From: Nanobdellota archaeon
Lineage (GTDB): Archaea; Nanobdellota; Nanobdellia; Pacearchaeales; GW2011-AR1
Assembly: GCA_022563455.1 (NCBI GenBank)
Contig: JADFNI010000005.1
Span: 1 to 32,566 of the forward strand
Length of the DNA stretch: 32,566 nt
Direction: 5' to 3'
Under the pieces are notes generated by a model, which saw only the letters and a list, made by a program, of their open reading frames with translations, did not search any database and was not told where the DNA came from. Position 1 is the first letter of the stretch. Each line of letters starts with the position of its first letter. Shown here piece by piece: positions 16,075-24,955 of this stretch. The translations under genes were made by a program, and so were the position numbers.

Positions 16075-16857
16075 ATGGAAAATGGAGAATTATCTCCGAG
16101 ACAATTTACCGCGATTAAAGGAAGCATTGATCTAGGGAGAACTTTGACAGAAGAACATCCAGAAATAGCTAATCTTTACAGGGAGGGTAGCTCCATACCT
16201 CAAATCGTAGAAGAATTAGACATACAATCAAGATATGACGTTACAGGTAATATCGCATGGAGTGGTGTTCAAAGAGCAATCTCAGGTCATGAGAGTGGTT
16301 TTAATTCGGATCCATATGAAGGACTAATTCCAGATACTAGAGAAAGAGGGGAATTGGCAAAAGACCACAATCGGAAAAGTGGCCTTAAATCATATGAAAT
16401 GAGAATTGGTGCTCATGGGAGAACTGCTGAACAAACAACGAAAGATAATAGAAGGGCTGGTCGTAAGACCTATCAAATGGGGGTTGGAATTCATGCCCAA
16501 ACATCAGAAAGATTAAGTGAACTTGGTCGCAAGGGAGGTCGCAAAGCATACGAAGAAGGATTAGGAATGTTTGGGAGAACTTCGGAACAAACTAGTGAGG
16601 ATAGTCACAAAGGGGGTTACAATGCTACACTAAATAGGGGTCAAATACCTTGGGTAATAGGGAGAATACCTGAAGTAGAATATGCCTACGCATTAACTTT
16701 TCTTCCAGAATTTCAAAAAGATTCTTCCAGAGTCAATAATAAATTAATTGCTCTAGAATTAAACATAGAATATCATGATTGTGAAGAAGTGAGAACTGTA
16801 AGTGCAGTTAGATCTCAACTTTCGAAATACAGAAAATCTCTTGAGGAGAAGGTTTAG
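16075..16857 (+). CDS. KGG-type repeat protein with N-terminal HTH-like segment
   Basis: Roughly 27-aa repeats: DHNRKSGLKSYEMRIGAHGRTAEQTTK / DNRRAGRKTYQMGVGIHAQTSERLSE / LGRKGGRKAYEEGLGMFGRTSEQTSE / DSHKGGYNA. Confidence 0.65.
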   Translation: MENGELSPRQFTAIKGSIDLGRTLTEEHPEIANLYREGSSIPQIVEELDIQSRYDVTGNIAWSGVQRAISGHESGFNSDPYEGLIPDTRERGELAKDHNRKSGLKSYEMRIGAHGRTAEQTTKDNRRAGRKTYQMGVGIHAQTSERLSELGRKGGRKAYEEGLGMFGRTSEQTSEDSHKGGYNATLNRGQIPWVIGRIPEVEYAYALTFLPEFQKDSSRVNNKLIALELNIEYHDCEEVRTVSAVRSQLSKYRKSLEEKV

Positions 16858-16865
16858 GTTGGTTA

Positions 16866-16907
16866 ATCAGCGTTGCTGATACGCCCTTGGGACGCCCCAA
16901 CCGGCGT
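16866..16907 (+). repeat. Two adjacent hairpins downstream of the KGG-repeat gene
   Basis: ATCAGC-GTT-GCTGAT (16866-16880) and ACGCC-CCAACC-GGCGT (16892-16907), both perfect stems. Confidence 0.7.
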
Positions 16908-17039
16908 GACTGGAGATGTGTGACTTTTATGGGTGGAAAAATCCCTACCAGAGTTTAGTATTTAGATAAATTGGTTCTTTAGTTTCTAAAACTCTTTTTA
17001 TAAAATTATCCCTTTCATAAAACACTCCGTCCCCAGTTG

Positions 17040-17174
17040 ATGGAAAAGAGATCTTCGTTTTCTTATAAATTAAAATACTATAGAGACCCTGACGAATTTA
17101 TAACTGAAATGAAAAAGATGGTTAAATCTGGACAGGCAATGCCTTTGCTGATATGGTTGTTCAAAGAAAAATAA
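17040..17174 (+). CDS. Putative small protein (44 aa)
   Basis: MEKRSSFSYKLKYYRDPDEFITEMKKMVKSGQAMPLLIWLFKEK; short, so uncertain. Confidence 0.35.
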   Translation: MEKRSSFSYKLKYYRDPDEFITEMKKMVKSGQAMPLLIWLFKEK

Positions 17175-17353
17175 TTCTAACTTTATATAAAACTCCAAGA
17201 TCTAACTGGGACACTTTTGTCCAACGCCCTGTTAGGGTATTACTTTTTTGGCGGTTTATTCACAATTAGCTTAGTCAGTGCAATGTTTTTTGATATTGGT
17301 GACGATAAGGATAGTTTAGATACTTTTTTATATTCAATTTCATCCTATAAAAT

Positions 17354-18523
17354 ATGAATAAATTTATAATTGGATTTATTATGTTTGTTGTATTTGTGGT
17401 AGCAAATTTATTAGTTCTTATTTATGACCCTTTTGAACTGTCTAAGAAGGATGTTGGAACTTCAACAAGAGAAGTTATTGAAAATTCTTCTCAAGAGATT
17501 AAAGTGAAGGTTCCAAATGAGAAAGTTAATGAAAGTACTTCTGTAGTTGAAGAACCTGATGAGGTCCCGATTATTTTTGAAGAAGAACTTAGTGATGCTT
17601 CATTTAATGGATGCTTGGAGTTGATACCAGGCCATAATATCCAGGAGGCAAATAGGGCTAATATAATTATAATTGGGATGGGGATAGAGAAATTAGGTGG
17701 TATTCCGCCCCTAGAAATTCTAAAATCGATTTCAGAGCATATTATAGATTTTGATGGAGATAATTATGGCTTATTTAATGTTACACCATTTAAAGAGAAT
17801 AAAGATAAATTTAATTTATGGTATGTAAGCGAAATACCTCCGCTTGAGAACTGTGGAGGCCCCCATAGTTATGGATGTAGCAGTCCTCCCCTAAACGTAA
17901 GGCTTGAATGTGAATTACCAAATCAATATTTAATTTTCGTACAAAATTCAGTATTTACAGCTAATGGAGTTCATTCTCAACCTTCCGGACTTGATATTCC
18001 AATCGAACCTAGTGAGGTGACTCTTCCTGTGCCAATTCAACTATCTGAAGAAGGCTTACAGGAAGTTGAAGGAAATAAATTATTATTCTTTGAACATATA
18101 ATTGAGGGATCTAAAATATCCGTTTCTGAGCATCCTTCTAAGGTTTTTGTTCATGAGTTTGGTCATGCATTTGGAGATCTAGCGGATGAACGTCCATTGG
18201 TACGAACCAATTCAGGATCTGAACCTGAACAGTTAAATTGCTGGGGGAAAGATATTAGTGAAGAAACTTGTATGGAGGACAGTCCTTGGAGTCACCTAAT
18301 AGGAAATGGTTGTGGAGAAAATGGCGTAATTGATTGCACTTATTCAGATCCTAACTATAATGTTGAAATTGGATGTTTTGAAGGATGTGCTAAATGGGCT
18401 ACAGGTACTTTTAATCCTACAAGAAGATCTATAATGTTTGGTTCTTCTTATGAACCTTATAAGTTTGGGTTGTGGAATGAGGAGTTATTATCCATTGAAA
18501 TAGAGAAATTTAGTGGAGTTTAA
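17354..18523 (+). CDS. Secreted metallopeptidase, M64 (IgA-peptidase)-like
   Basis: N-terminal TM/signal; SKVFVHEFGHAFGDLADE (HExxHxxxxxxD) and TRRSIMFGSSYEPYKFGLWNE. Confidence 0.65.
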   Translation: MNKFIIGFIMFVVFVVANLLVLIYDPFELSKKDVGTSTREVIENSSQEIKVKVPNEKVNESTSVVEEPDEVPIIFEEELSDASFNGCLELIPGHNIQEANRANIIIIGMGIEKLGGIPPLEILKSISEHIIDFDGDNYGLFNVTPFKENKDKFNLWYVSEIPPLENCGGPHSYGCSSPPLNVRLECELPNQYLIFVQNSVFTANGVHSQPSGLDIPIEPSEVTLPVPIQLSEEGLQEVEGNKLLFFEHIIEGSKISVSEHPSKVFVHEFGHAFGDLADERPLVRTNSGSEPEQLNCWGKDISEETCMEDSPWSHLIGNGCGENGVIDCTYSDPNYNVEIGCFEGCAKWATGTFNPTRRSIMFGSSYEPYKFGLWNEELLSIEIEKFSGV

Positions 18524-18615
18524 TTTTCTATTAATACATTTAGATTATGGAATAAGTTATTAAAGAATCAGATTCTAATAATTATATTTATAAACCTTAA
18601 TTTCATTAGATATAC

Positions 18616-19107
18616 ATGCAAGGTGAAGATTTCTCAAAATTTAATAAGATTTTAATTGGATATATTCTAATTGCAACCTTAATTTCAGTAATCTTTGACT
18701 TTGTTTCTAGTGGAACTGGAATTATTGGTCTTATTGTTTTAATATTATATGGGATTTTTGGAGGATATATCTGGTATATGGTTATTGGGAAGTATGTTCT
18801 TATGAATGGAGATGATAGGGATATGAGGGGATACATCTTGCTATTACTTCCCCTATTAATTTTGATTATTGTCGCTGCTGTAACTGGAAGACTTGAAGGA
18901 GATCAGAGATATATTTTAGCAATACTTTACGGGATTGCATTTATCGGAATTTGTTATTATAGAGTACGGCAGCTAGGATATGGAATGTTTAGTGGATCAA
19001 AGAGGTTATTTGCTTCAGATAATATGGGGTTCATAATTGTATTTGTAGGGTATATTTTGTTGATATTCCTTGCAATATATGTTTTTGGGATACTTGGATA
19101 CGGATAA
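18616..19107 (+). CDS. Multi-TM hypothetical membrane protein
   Basis: Several hydrophobic helices; TTTATAAA about 25 nt upstream of the ATG. Confidence 0.6.
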   Translation: MQGEDFSKFNKILIGYILIATLISVIFDFVSSGTGIIGLIVLILYGIFGGYIWYMVIGKYVLMNGDDRDMRGYILLLLPLLILIIVAAVTGRLEGDQRYILAILYGIAFIGICYYRVRQLGYGMFSGSKRLFASDNMGFIIVFVGYILLIFLAIYVFGILGYG

Positions 19108-19108
19108 A

Positions 19109-19528
19109 ATGAGTTGGGAAGGACAAATAAAGGCGGTAGGAATTTCAGCGATTGTAGTTGGGGTTCTAACTTTATTGTATTTAGTTAGTGAATTTGCTCA
19201 GAGCAGTCTTTCTTCACTTCCTGGTGGAATGGGCTTTATCCTTATGGGAGTTTTAATGGTTCCAATAATTATTCCATTTATTGCTTGTGGAATTGGTCTT
19301 ATAAAACACAAGAACTGGGCGAGAATAGTTTTAATAGTTATTTCTATTTTAGGACTAATTTCGGTTCCTAATACTTTTATCGGTATAAAGCTTAAACAGA
19401 GTCTTGGTGTTTCTCTTGGATTTATTGACTATGTTCCATTCATATTTGCTGTTTTCTTAATTTGGTTTTTAATAGTATTGTTTAATAAAAATGTTAAAGC
19501 CTTGATGATGCCCAATAGTGGATATTAA
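19109..19528 (+). CDS. Multi-TM hypothetical membrane protein
   Basis: MSWEGQIKAVGISAIVVGVLTLLYLVSEF...; its ATG lies just after the preceding stop (TAAAATG), so the 19070 start in the track is probably too early. Confidence 0.6.
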   Translation: MSWEGQIKAVGISAIVVGVLTLLYLVSEFAQSSLSSLPGGMGFILMGVLMVPIIIPFIACGIGLIKHKNWARIVLIVISILGLISVPNTFIGIKLKQSLGVSLGFIDYVPFIFAVFLIWFLIVLFNKNVKALMMPNSGY

Positions 19529-19747
19529 TCTTATAATGACCCACCTTATCCAAATATACTCGTTACGGAGTTAAAAGGCCATAGGGTTCAAATCTTTGGT
19601 AGGACCATATTCTCCTTATTTTTCCAAAAATTATTTAAACTTCATCTCCTTCAATAAATAATACTAAATACAAAAGGGTGTTGAGTAAATTCCTAATAAA
19701 AAACCCAACTGGGACACTTTTGTCCTACCCTTGGTTGGAACGTCCAG

Positions 19748-19840
19748 TTAAATCTCCAATTTCTCCTTAATTTTAGCACACCTATCACAAAACTCTCTTA
19801 CTTAGATTTCTAGTATATCTAGTTCTTCGTCAGTTATCAT
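19748..19840 (-). pseudogene. Very small CxxC protein with in-frame TAA (19802-19804)
   Basis: MITDEELDILEI*VREFCDRCAKIKEKLEI*: helical, coherent composition on both sides of the stop. Confidence 0.35.
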
Positions 19841-20155
19841 TTTCTTATTCTCCTACCCCTTAATCTTCTCCCACAATAATATTTATAAATTTCATGCACA
19901 TAAGTTGAACATAAGACTTGAAAGGATTTTCTGTTCAAAGAAAAATAAAACCACAACACTTATAACGTCCACCCATGAATGTCACAAAAGTCCGGTACGC
20001 CCCAACCGGGTACTTAGAATTTTGCTTATGCCCCTTTTTATTTAATATTATTTGTTGAAGGGATAGAGTTTAAATAATTTTCTTAATCGTTGGAAGAAAA
20101 CTCCAGTTACACGATCACATAAATATATTAAAAGAGACTTAATATTTGGATAATT

Positions 20156-21661
20156 ATGCGATCAAAAAATGTTCTAGAAAGGGCTAGAGATGAGGGATTA
20201 GCTCTAACTTATGATGATGTAAGATTAAGAACGGGTTTTGCAGAAGTCATGCCTGAAGATGTTGACATTGGGTCAAATTTTTCTAGAAATGTTGGGTTAA
20301 AAATTCCCATAGTAGGTGCTGCAATGGATACAGTTACTGAATATAGATTAGCTATTGAACTTGCCAAACTTGGGGGTATGGGGGTAATTCATAGAAGTTT
20401 GAGTCCGAGTGAACAGGCTTCTAATGTTTCTAAGGTTAAACATCATTTAAATGGATTGATAGAAAAACCCATATACATACTTGAAAGTGAAACAGTCTCT
20501 GAAGTTCTCTCTAGGAGAGAATCCAAGGGATATTCTTTCCATAGTTATCCAGTTTTAGGAAGTGAAGGGAACTTAGTTGGAATAGTCACAAGAAATGATT
20601 TTGAATTTTGTGATAATGATTCTTCCTCTATTGGAGATATTATGTCAACAGAATTAGTAACTTCTCCGGAGAATACTAGCCTTAGTATGGCTTACGATAT
20701 TATGAGAATGGGGAAAAAGAAAATTTTGCCATTGGTAAATGGAGGTGGAGAGATTGTTGGAATGTATGTCTACAGTGATGTTAAAAGGATTAAAACAAGA
20801 AGTGCAGAAAAATATAATTTAGATGAAGGAGGTCAGTTACAGGTAGCTGCAGCTGTTGGAGTTGGTGAAGAAGCTATCGAGAGGGTAGAACTGTTAACTG
20901 AAAAAAAGGTGGATGTTATAGTAATTGATACCGCCCACGGGGATACAAAATCTGTAGTAGACACTTTATTAGAAATAAAGAGAAATTATAGTAATTTAGA
21001 TGTTGTTGTTGGGAATGTATCTGTAGGAGAATCCGCAAAAAGGCTGGCTGATGCTGGAGCTGATGGTATAAAGGTTGGTCAAGGTCCAGGTACAATATGT
21101 ACTACAAGAATGATCGCTGGAATTGGAAGACCACAAGTTTCTGCCATATATGACTGTGCTAAAAGTTTGGAAGGATATGAAATTCCTATATGTGCTGATG
21201 GTGGATTAAGATATTCTGGAGATATTCCCATAGCTATTGCTGCTGGAGCACATTCTGTTATGATGGGCAGTATGTTGGCCGGAACAGATGAAGCTCCTGG
21301 GGAAATGGTATTTTTCCAGGGGAGACAATGGAAAAGATATAGGGGGATGGGATCTTTAAGTGCAATGGAAGAAAGTAGTGCTTCAAGAGAAAGATATTCA
21401 CAGGAGGGGAATGGAAAAAATCAAATGATCCCTGAAGGAATTGAAGGGCTTGTTTCCTATAAGGGGAGACTCGAAGATGTTGTTTTCCAATATGTGGGAG
21501 GTTTAAAGAGGGGAATGGGATATGTCGGGACAAATTCAATAAAAGAACTTAGAGAGAAAGGAGATTTCGATAGAATAACTACTGCAGGATTCTCTGAATC
21601 TCATCCACACGATATAAAAATTACGGGAGATTCTCCAAACTATAGGGGGGAAGAAAGATGA
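20156..21661 (+). CDS. guaB: IMP dehydrogenase-like, with CBS domains
   Basis: LTYDDVRL, IPIVGAAMDTVTE, paired CBS-like region, GQGPGTICTTRMIAGIGRPQ, ICADGGLRYSGDI, YRGMGSLSAM. Confidence 0.9.
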   Translation: MRSKNVLERARDEGLALTYDDVRLRTGFAEVMPEDVDIGSNFSRNVGLKIPIVGAAMDTVTEYRLAIELAKLGGMGVIHRSLSPSEQASNVSKVKHHLNGLIEKPIYILESETVSEVLSRRESKGYSFHSYPVLGSEGNLVGIVTRNDFEFCDNDSSSIGDIMSTELVTSPENTSLSMAYDIMRMGKKKILPLVNGGGEIVGMYVYSDVKRIKTRSAEKYNLDEGGQLQVAAAVGVGEEAIERVELLTEKKVDVIVIDTAHGDTKSVVDTLLEIKRNYSNLDVVVGNVSVGESAKRLADAGADGIKVGQGPGTICTTRMIAGIGRPQVSAIYDCAKSLEGYEIPICADGGLRYSGDIPIAIAAGAHSVMMGSMLAGTDEAPGEMVFFQGRQWKRYRGMGSLSAMEESSASRERYSQEGNGKNQMIPEGIEGLVSYKGRLEDVVFQYVGGLKRGMGYVGTNSIKELREKGDFDRITTAGFSESHPHDIKITGDSPNYRGEER

Positions 21662-23091
21662 CATTAGATAATTTGCTAAAAGGTGTACAGACAGTAGCAG
21701 TAATATGTAATCAGTGGGGCGACACTGGGAAGGGGAAATTTTCTGATTACTTTGCTTCTCAATGGGCTGATGTTACAGCAAGAGGAACTGGGGGGAATAA
21801 TGCAGGACATACAGTTGTTGTTAATGGGATAAAAAAGGTATTCCATTTAATCCCTGCAGGCATTACCAATGATTCATTAGGAAAAATTACAATTCTGGGA
21901 AATGGAATGGTAATAGATTTAGAAGTTTTGTCTTCCGAGTTAGATGAGTTGGATAGTGATGGAGTTAGTTATAATAATCTCATGTTAAGTGGGGATGCTA
22001 ATGTTATTATGCCTTATCATGTTAACCGAGACAGGGCAAAACACCAGTCTCAAAAAAATGGAGGAATTGGATCTACTGGCAGGGGAATTGGTCCTTCTTA
22101 TTCAGACAAGATTGCTAGGAGGGGAATTATGGTTAGAGATCTTTTTGATGAGGATAATCTTGCTAATAAAATTAGGAAAGCTAGTGAATTATATCCTGAA
22201 CAAAATATTAATGTAGAAGAAGTTATAGAACGGCTTAGACCTTATGCAGAGAGAGTTCATCCATTTGTAAGAGATACTGTAGCTGAAATGCATAGGTTTA
22301 TGGGAGAAGGTAAGAAAATTCTCTTAGAAGGAGCTCAAGGCTTACTCCTGAGTATAGAACATGGAACGTATCCGTATGTAACATCATCTGATTGTTCTTT
22401 AAATGGAACAGCAGGAGGGGTCGGCTTGTCTGCTAAGGATATTGATTTGCCCTTAGGAATAGTAAAGTTTCCGTTTATGACAAGAGTTGGTGCTGGTCCC
22501 TTTCCAACTGAGCTCGGGGGAAATATGTCTGAATCTTATTGTGCTGAAGAAGGGCATACTAGATTAGATGAATTGCAGGAACATGGCATCCCACATACAT
22601 CTTCTAATGGGAAGATTGAATATAATTGGAGAGATCCTAGAATAATAGAAATGATTAATTCAGAGGATTTCTTTACTCAAGGGATTGGAATTAGATTGGC
22701 GGCAAGTGAGTATGGTGCAACTACCGGACGTCCTAGAAGGGTTGGTTGGACAGATGCAGTAGCTGCTAAGTATGCCTCACGTATTAATGGTGGATTAATG
22801 ATACTTACAAAACCTGATTCTTTATCAGGATTAAATGAGTTTAAGATTTGTTATGGATATGAAAGGGGTTCTGAAGTTAGCGAAACATTCTCTAGAGATG
22901 GGGAGCTATTAAGGTCTGCATCTCCAGTGTATAAATCTTATCAAGGATATGGAGATATTGGAGATATTAGGAGTCATGGAAATTTACCTAGAAGTTTGAA
23001 AGAAGCTATTTATGATTTTGAGAAATTTACTTCTGGAAAAGTTGCTGTGGTTTCTGTTGGCCCAGATAGGGAAGAAACTATTGTGATATAG
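21658..23091 (+). CDS. purA: Adenylosuccinate synthetase
   Basis: QWGDTGKGKFSDYFA...GTGGNNAGHTV..., GGIGSTGRGIGPSYSDKIAR, LLEGAQGLLLSIEHGTYPYVTSS, ATTGRPRRVGWTD. The ATG overlaps the upstream TGA (ATGA). Confidence 0.92.
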   Translation: MTLDNLLKGVQTVAVICNQWGDTGKGKFSDYFASQWADVTARGTGGNNAGHTVVVNGIKKVFHLIPAGITNDSLGKITILGNGMVIDLEVLSSELDELDSDGVSYNNLMLSGDANVIMPYHVNRDRAKHQSQKNGGIGSTGRGIGPSYSDKIARRGIMVRDLFDEDNLANKIRKASELYPEQNINVEEVIERLRPYAERVHPFVRDTVAEMHRFMGEGKKILLEGAQGLLLSIEHGTYPYVTSSDCSLNGTAGGVGLSAKDIDLPLGIVKFPFMTRVGAGPFPTELGGNMSESYCAEEGHTRLDELQEHGIPHTSSNGKIEYNWRDPRIIEMINSEDFFTQGIGIRLAASEYGATTGRPRRVGWTDAVAAKYASRINGGLMILTKPDSLSGLNEFKICYGYERGSEVSETFSRDGELLRSASPVYKSYQGYGDIGDIRSHGNLPRSLKEAIYDFEKFTSGKVAVVSVGPDREETIVI

Positions 23092-23102
23092 AATATTTCT
23101 TA

Positions 23103-23121
23103 AACGTCCTAACAGGGCGTT
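23103..23121 (+). repeat. Hairpin of the dispersed intergenic family
   Basis: AACGTCC-TAACA-GGGCGTT, a 7-bp stem (one G-T pair) 12 nt after the purA stop. Confidence 0.75.
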
Positions 23122-23188
23122 GGATAATTTGGAGTGGTGGAATAAATTATTTAGAAAGATTTATATAGAATGTAAGAATAATCTTACT

Positions 23189-23458
23189 ATGGCAAATATT
23201 GGTATTACGAGGCTTAGTTCAAAGGGGCAGGTGGTAATTCCTGCTTGGATGAGGAAGAATTTTAATGAAGGAGATAAAATAGTGATAATTGAAAATGGGG
23301 ATCAATTAATTTTAAAGAAGGCAACAGACTTTGATAAGAATATTGAAGAGGACTTAGAATTTGCAAAAAGAACTGAAGAGGCTTATAAGAGAATAGAAAA
23401 CGGGAATTTTATTAGTCTTGATTCTGAAAGCTTATTTGAAGAAATGGAGAAATGGTAG
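23189..23458 (+). CDS. SpoVT/AbrB-type antitoxin
   Basis: MANIGITRLSSKGQVVIPAWMRKNFNEGDKIVIIENGDQLILKK. Confidence 0.85.
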   Translation: MANIGITRLSSKGQVVIPAWMRKNFNEGDKIVIIENGDQLILKKATDFDKNIEEDLEFAKRTEEAYKRIENGNFISLDSESLFEEMEKW

Positions 23459-23700
23459 AGATTCGATTTGATAAAAAATTTAAAACTATTTTTTCAAAGA
23501 TTAAAGACAATCTCCAAAGAGAAAGAATTATTAAACAAATTAAGAAAATATCTGAGAATCCTGAAGTCGGAAAGCCTATGAGAAATGTAAGGAAAGGATC
23601 TAGGGAATTATACATTAAACCTTTTAGATTATCTTATCATTTTTTAAAAGAAAAAAATTTGATCTATATCTTGGATTTGTATCATAAGAAGTTGCAATAA
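23452..23700 (+). CDS. RelE/ParE-family toxin
   Basis: MVEIRFDKKFKTIFSKIKDNLQRERIIKQIKKISENPEVGKPMRNVRKGSRELYIKPFRLSYHF...ILDLYHKK; overlaps the AbrB gene by 7 nt. Confidence 0.85.
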   Translation: MVEIRFDKKFKTIFSKIKDNLQRERIIKQIKKISENPEVGKPMRNVRKGSRELYIKPFRLSYHFLKEKNLIYILDLYHKKLQ

Positions 23701-23774
23701 TTTTATTGAGTAGATTAACGCTCCAATTGGTCTCTGGTATAGTGTGGGATTATTAGGAGTGGAAACATATAAAA

Positions 23775-23812
23775 TGTAGACAAAATATTAGAAACATTTA
23801 AATATGTAGACA
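23775..23812 (+). promoter_or_regulatory. Two TGTAGACA octamers upstream of the first fic gene
   Basis: Exact TGTAGACA at 23775-23782 and 23805-23812. Confidence 0.7.
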
Positions 23813-23825
23813 CTATTATAATATT

Positions 23826-24764
23826 ATGTATCTAGAGAAAAGAAAGTATTATGGTAAAACGAAGTATTGGCTTTCTCATTCATTTAGGGAGGGTGGAAAA
23901 ATACACAAAATTCGTAAGTTTCTTGGCACTGACTTATCTAAAAAGGTCTTAGAAGATCGAATGAAAAAGGCAGAGAAATTAATTCTAGATGAGATTGAAA
24001 AATATAAGATAATTAAGGATCCTTTACATGATAAAATCTCAAAGGAAGAAATTGAATTTATTAAGAGACTTGAGAAAGAGGCTAACTTGAAAGTTATTCA
24101 TTTATCTGAATCTGATTGGAAAAAATTTTCTGAAGTTTTTAGTTATAATACAAATGCTATTGAAGGAAGTGAGCTTACATTAAAGGAAACAGAAAATGTG
24201 ATAGAGCATGGTGTTTGGCCTGTTGAGAAGTCAAAACAAGATATTGCAGAAGCTTTGGGAGTGGATGAAGCTATAACTTTTATAAGAAAGACAAAAGAAA
24301 ATATTTCTTTAGATTTGATAAAAGAAATTCATAGAATTGTTTTTAAAAATTCTAAAGATTTTGCTGGGGAATTTAGAAAAAGGGGTGAAGAGGTAGTTAT
24401 TAGAACCGGTACTGGAATAATTGTTCATGAAGGAGCTCCTTCTTCAAGAGTTGTAACACTACTCAAGGAATTAATTATGTGGTATAATAAATATAAAAAT
24501 GAGTATCCTGGTATTCTTTTAGCAGCAGTTGTGCATAATCAGTTTGAGAATATTCATCCTTTTGTAGATGGTAATGGGAGGGTAGGTAGGATATTATTAA
24601 ATAATATCTTGTTGAAAAATAATCTTCCACCCTTGAATATAGATTTGAAGAATCAAAGAGAATATTATTCTACCTTGCAAGTCTATGAAAATGAAGGAAA
24701 TATAAGGCCAACAATTGAGCTTATGTTGAAAGAATATAAAGATTTAAAGAAAATCATGAATTAA
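23826..24764 (+). CDS. Fic-domain protein
   Basis: HPFVDGNGRVGRILLNNILL (HPFxxGNGRxxR) and N-terminal YNTNAIEGSELTLKETENVI (alpha-inh/N-terminal Fic region). Confidence 0.9.
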   Translation: MYLEKRKYYGKTKYWLSHSFREGGKIHKIRKFLGTDLSKKVLEDRMKKAEKLILDEIEKYKIIKDPLHDKISKEEIEFIKRLEKEANLKVIHLSESDWKKFSEVFSYNTNAIEGSELTLKETENVIEHGVWPVEKSKQDIAEALGVDEAITFIRKTKENISLDLIKEIHRIVFKNSKDFAGEFRKRGEEVVIRTGTGIIVHEGAPSSRVVTLLKELIMWYNKYKNEYPGILLAAVVHNQFENIHPFVDGNGRVGRILLNNILLKNNLPPLNIDLKNQREYYSTLQVYENEGNIRPTIELMLKEYKDLKKIMN

Positions 24765-24796
24765 TTTTTGAAGAAGTAAATATGACTCAAATGAAG

Positions 24797-24819
24797 TGGA
24801 AAACGCTTTGCGTTTTCCA
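24797..24819 (+). repeat. Strong hairpin downstream of fic
   Basis: TGGAAAACGC-TTT-GCGTTTTCCA, perfect 10-bp stem. Confidence 0.85.
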
Positions 24820-24856
24820 GTTTATTATAGTTTATAAATATATTTACTTCTTTAAG

Positions 24857-24894
24857 TGTAGACAAAAGTGTAGACAAAAATATTATTGTAGACA
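24857..24894 (+). promoter_or_regulatory. Three TGTAGACA octamers downstream of the first fic gene
   Basis: TGTAGACA at 24857-24864, 24869-24876 and 24887-24894. Confidence 0.65.
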
Positions 24895-24955
24895 AAGTAC
24901 TCCCATTGATTTTTATTAAAGTTCAATACGCCCCAACCGCTCTCTTTTATATTGT

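Noticed and set aside
17241-17356. Possible membrane-protein frame (LGYYFFGGLFTISLVSAMFFDIGDDKDSLDTFLYSISSYKI)
   Set aside because: No convincing start codon and it overlaps a dispersed repeat; too short to support.
19560-19607. tRNA-like 3' end (TAGGGTTCAAATCTTTG T-arm followed by GTAGGACCA)
   Set aside because: The T-arm can pair only with several wobbles; I found no matching 5' acceptor or D-arm upstream. GTCCTAC at 19722 hints at a permuted arrangement but has no D-stem. At most a tRNA remnant; running tRNAscan-SE or a permuted-tRNA search would decide.
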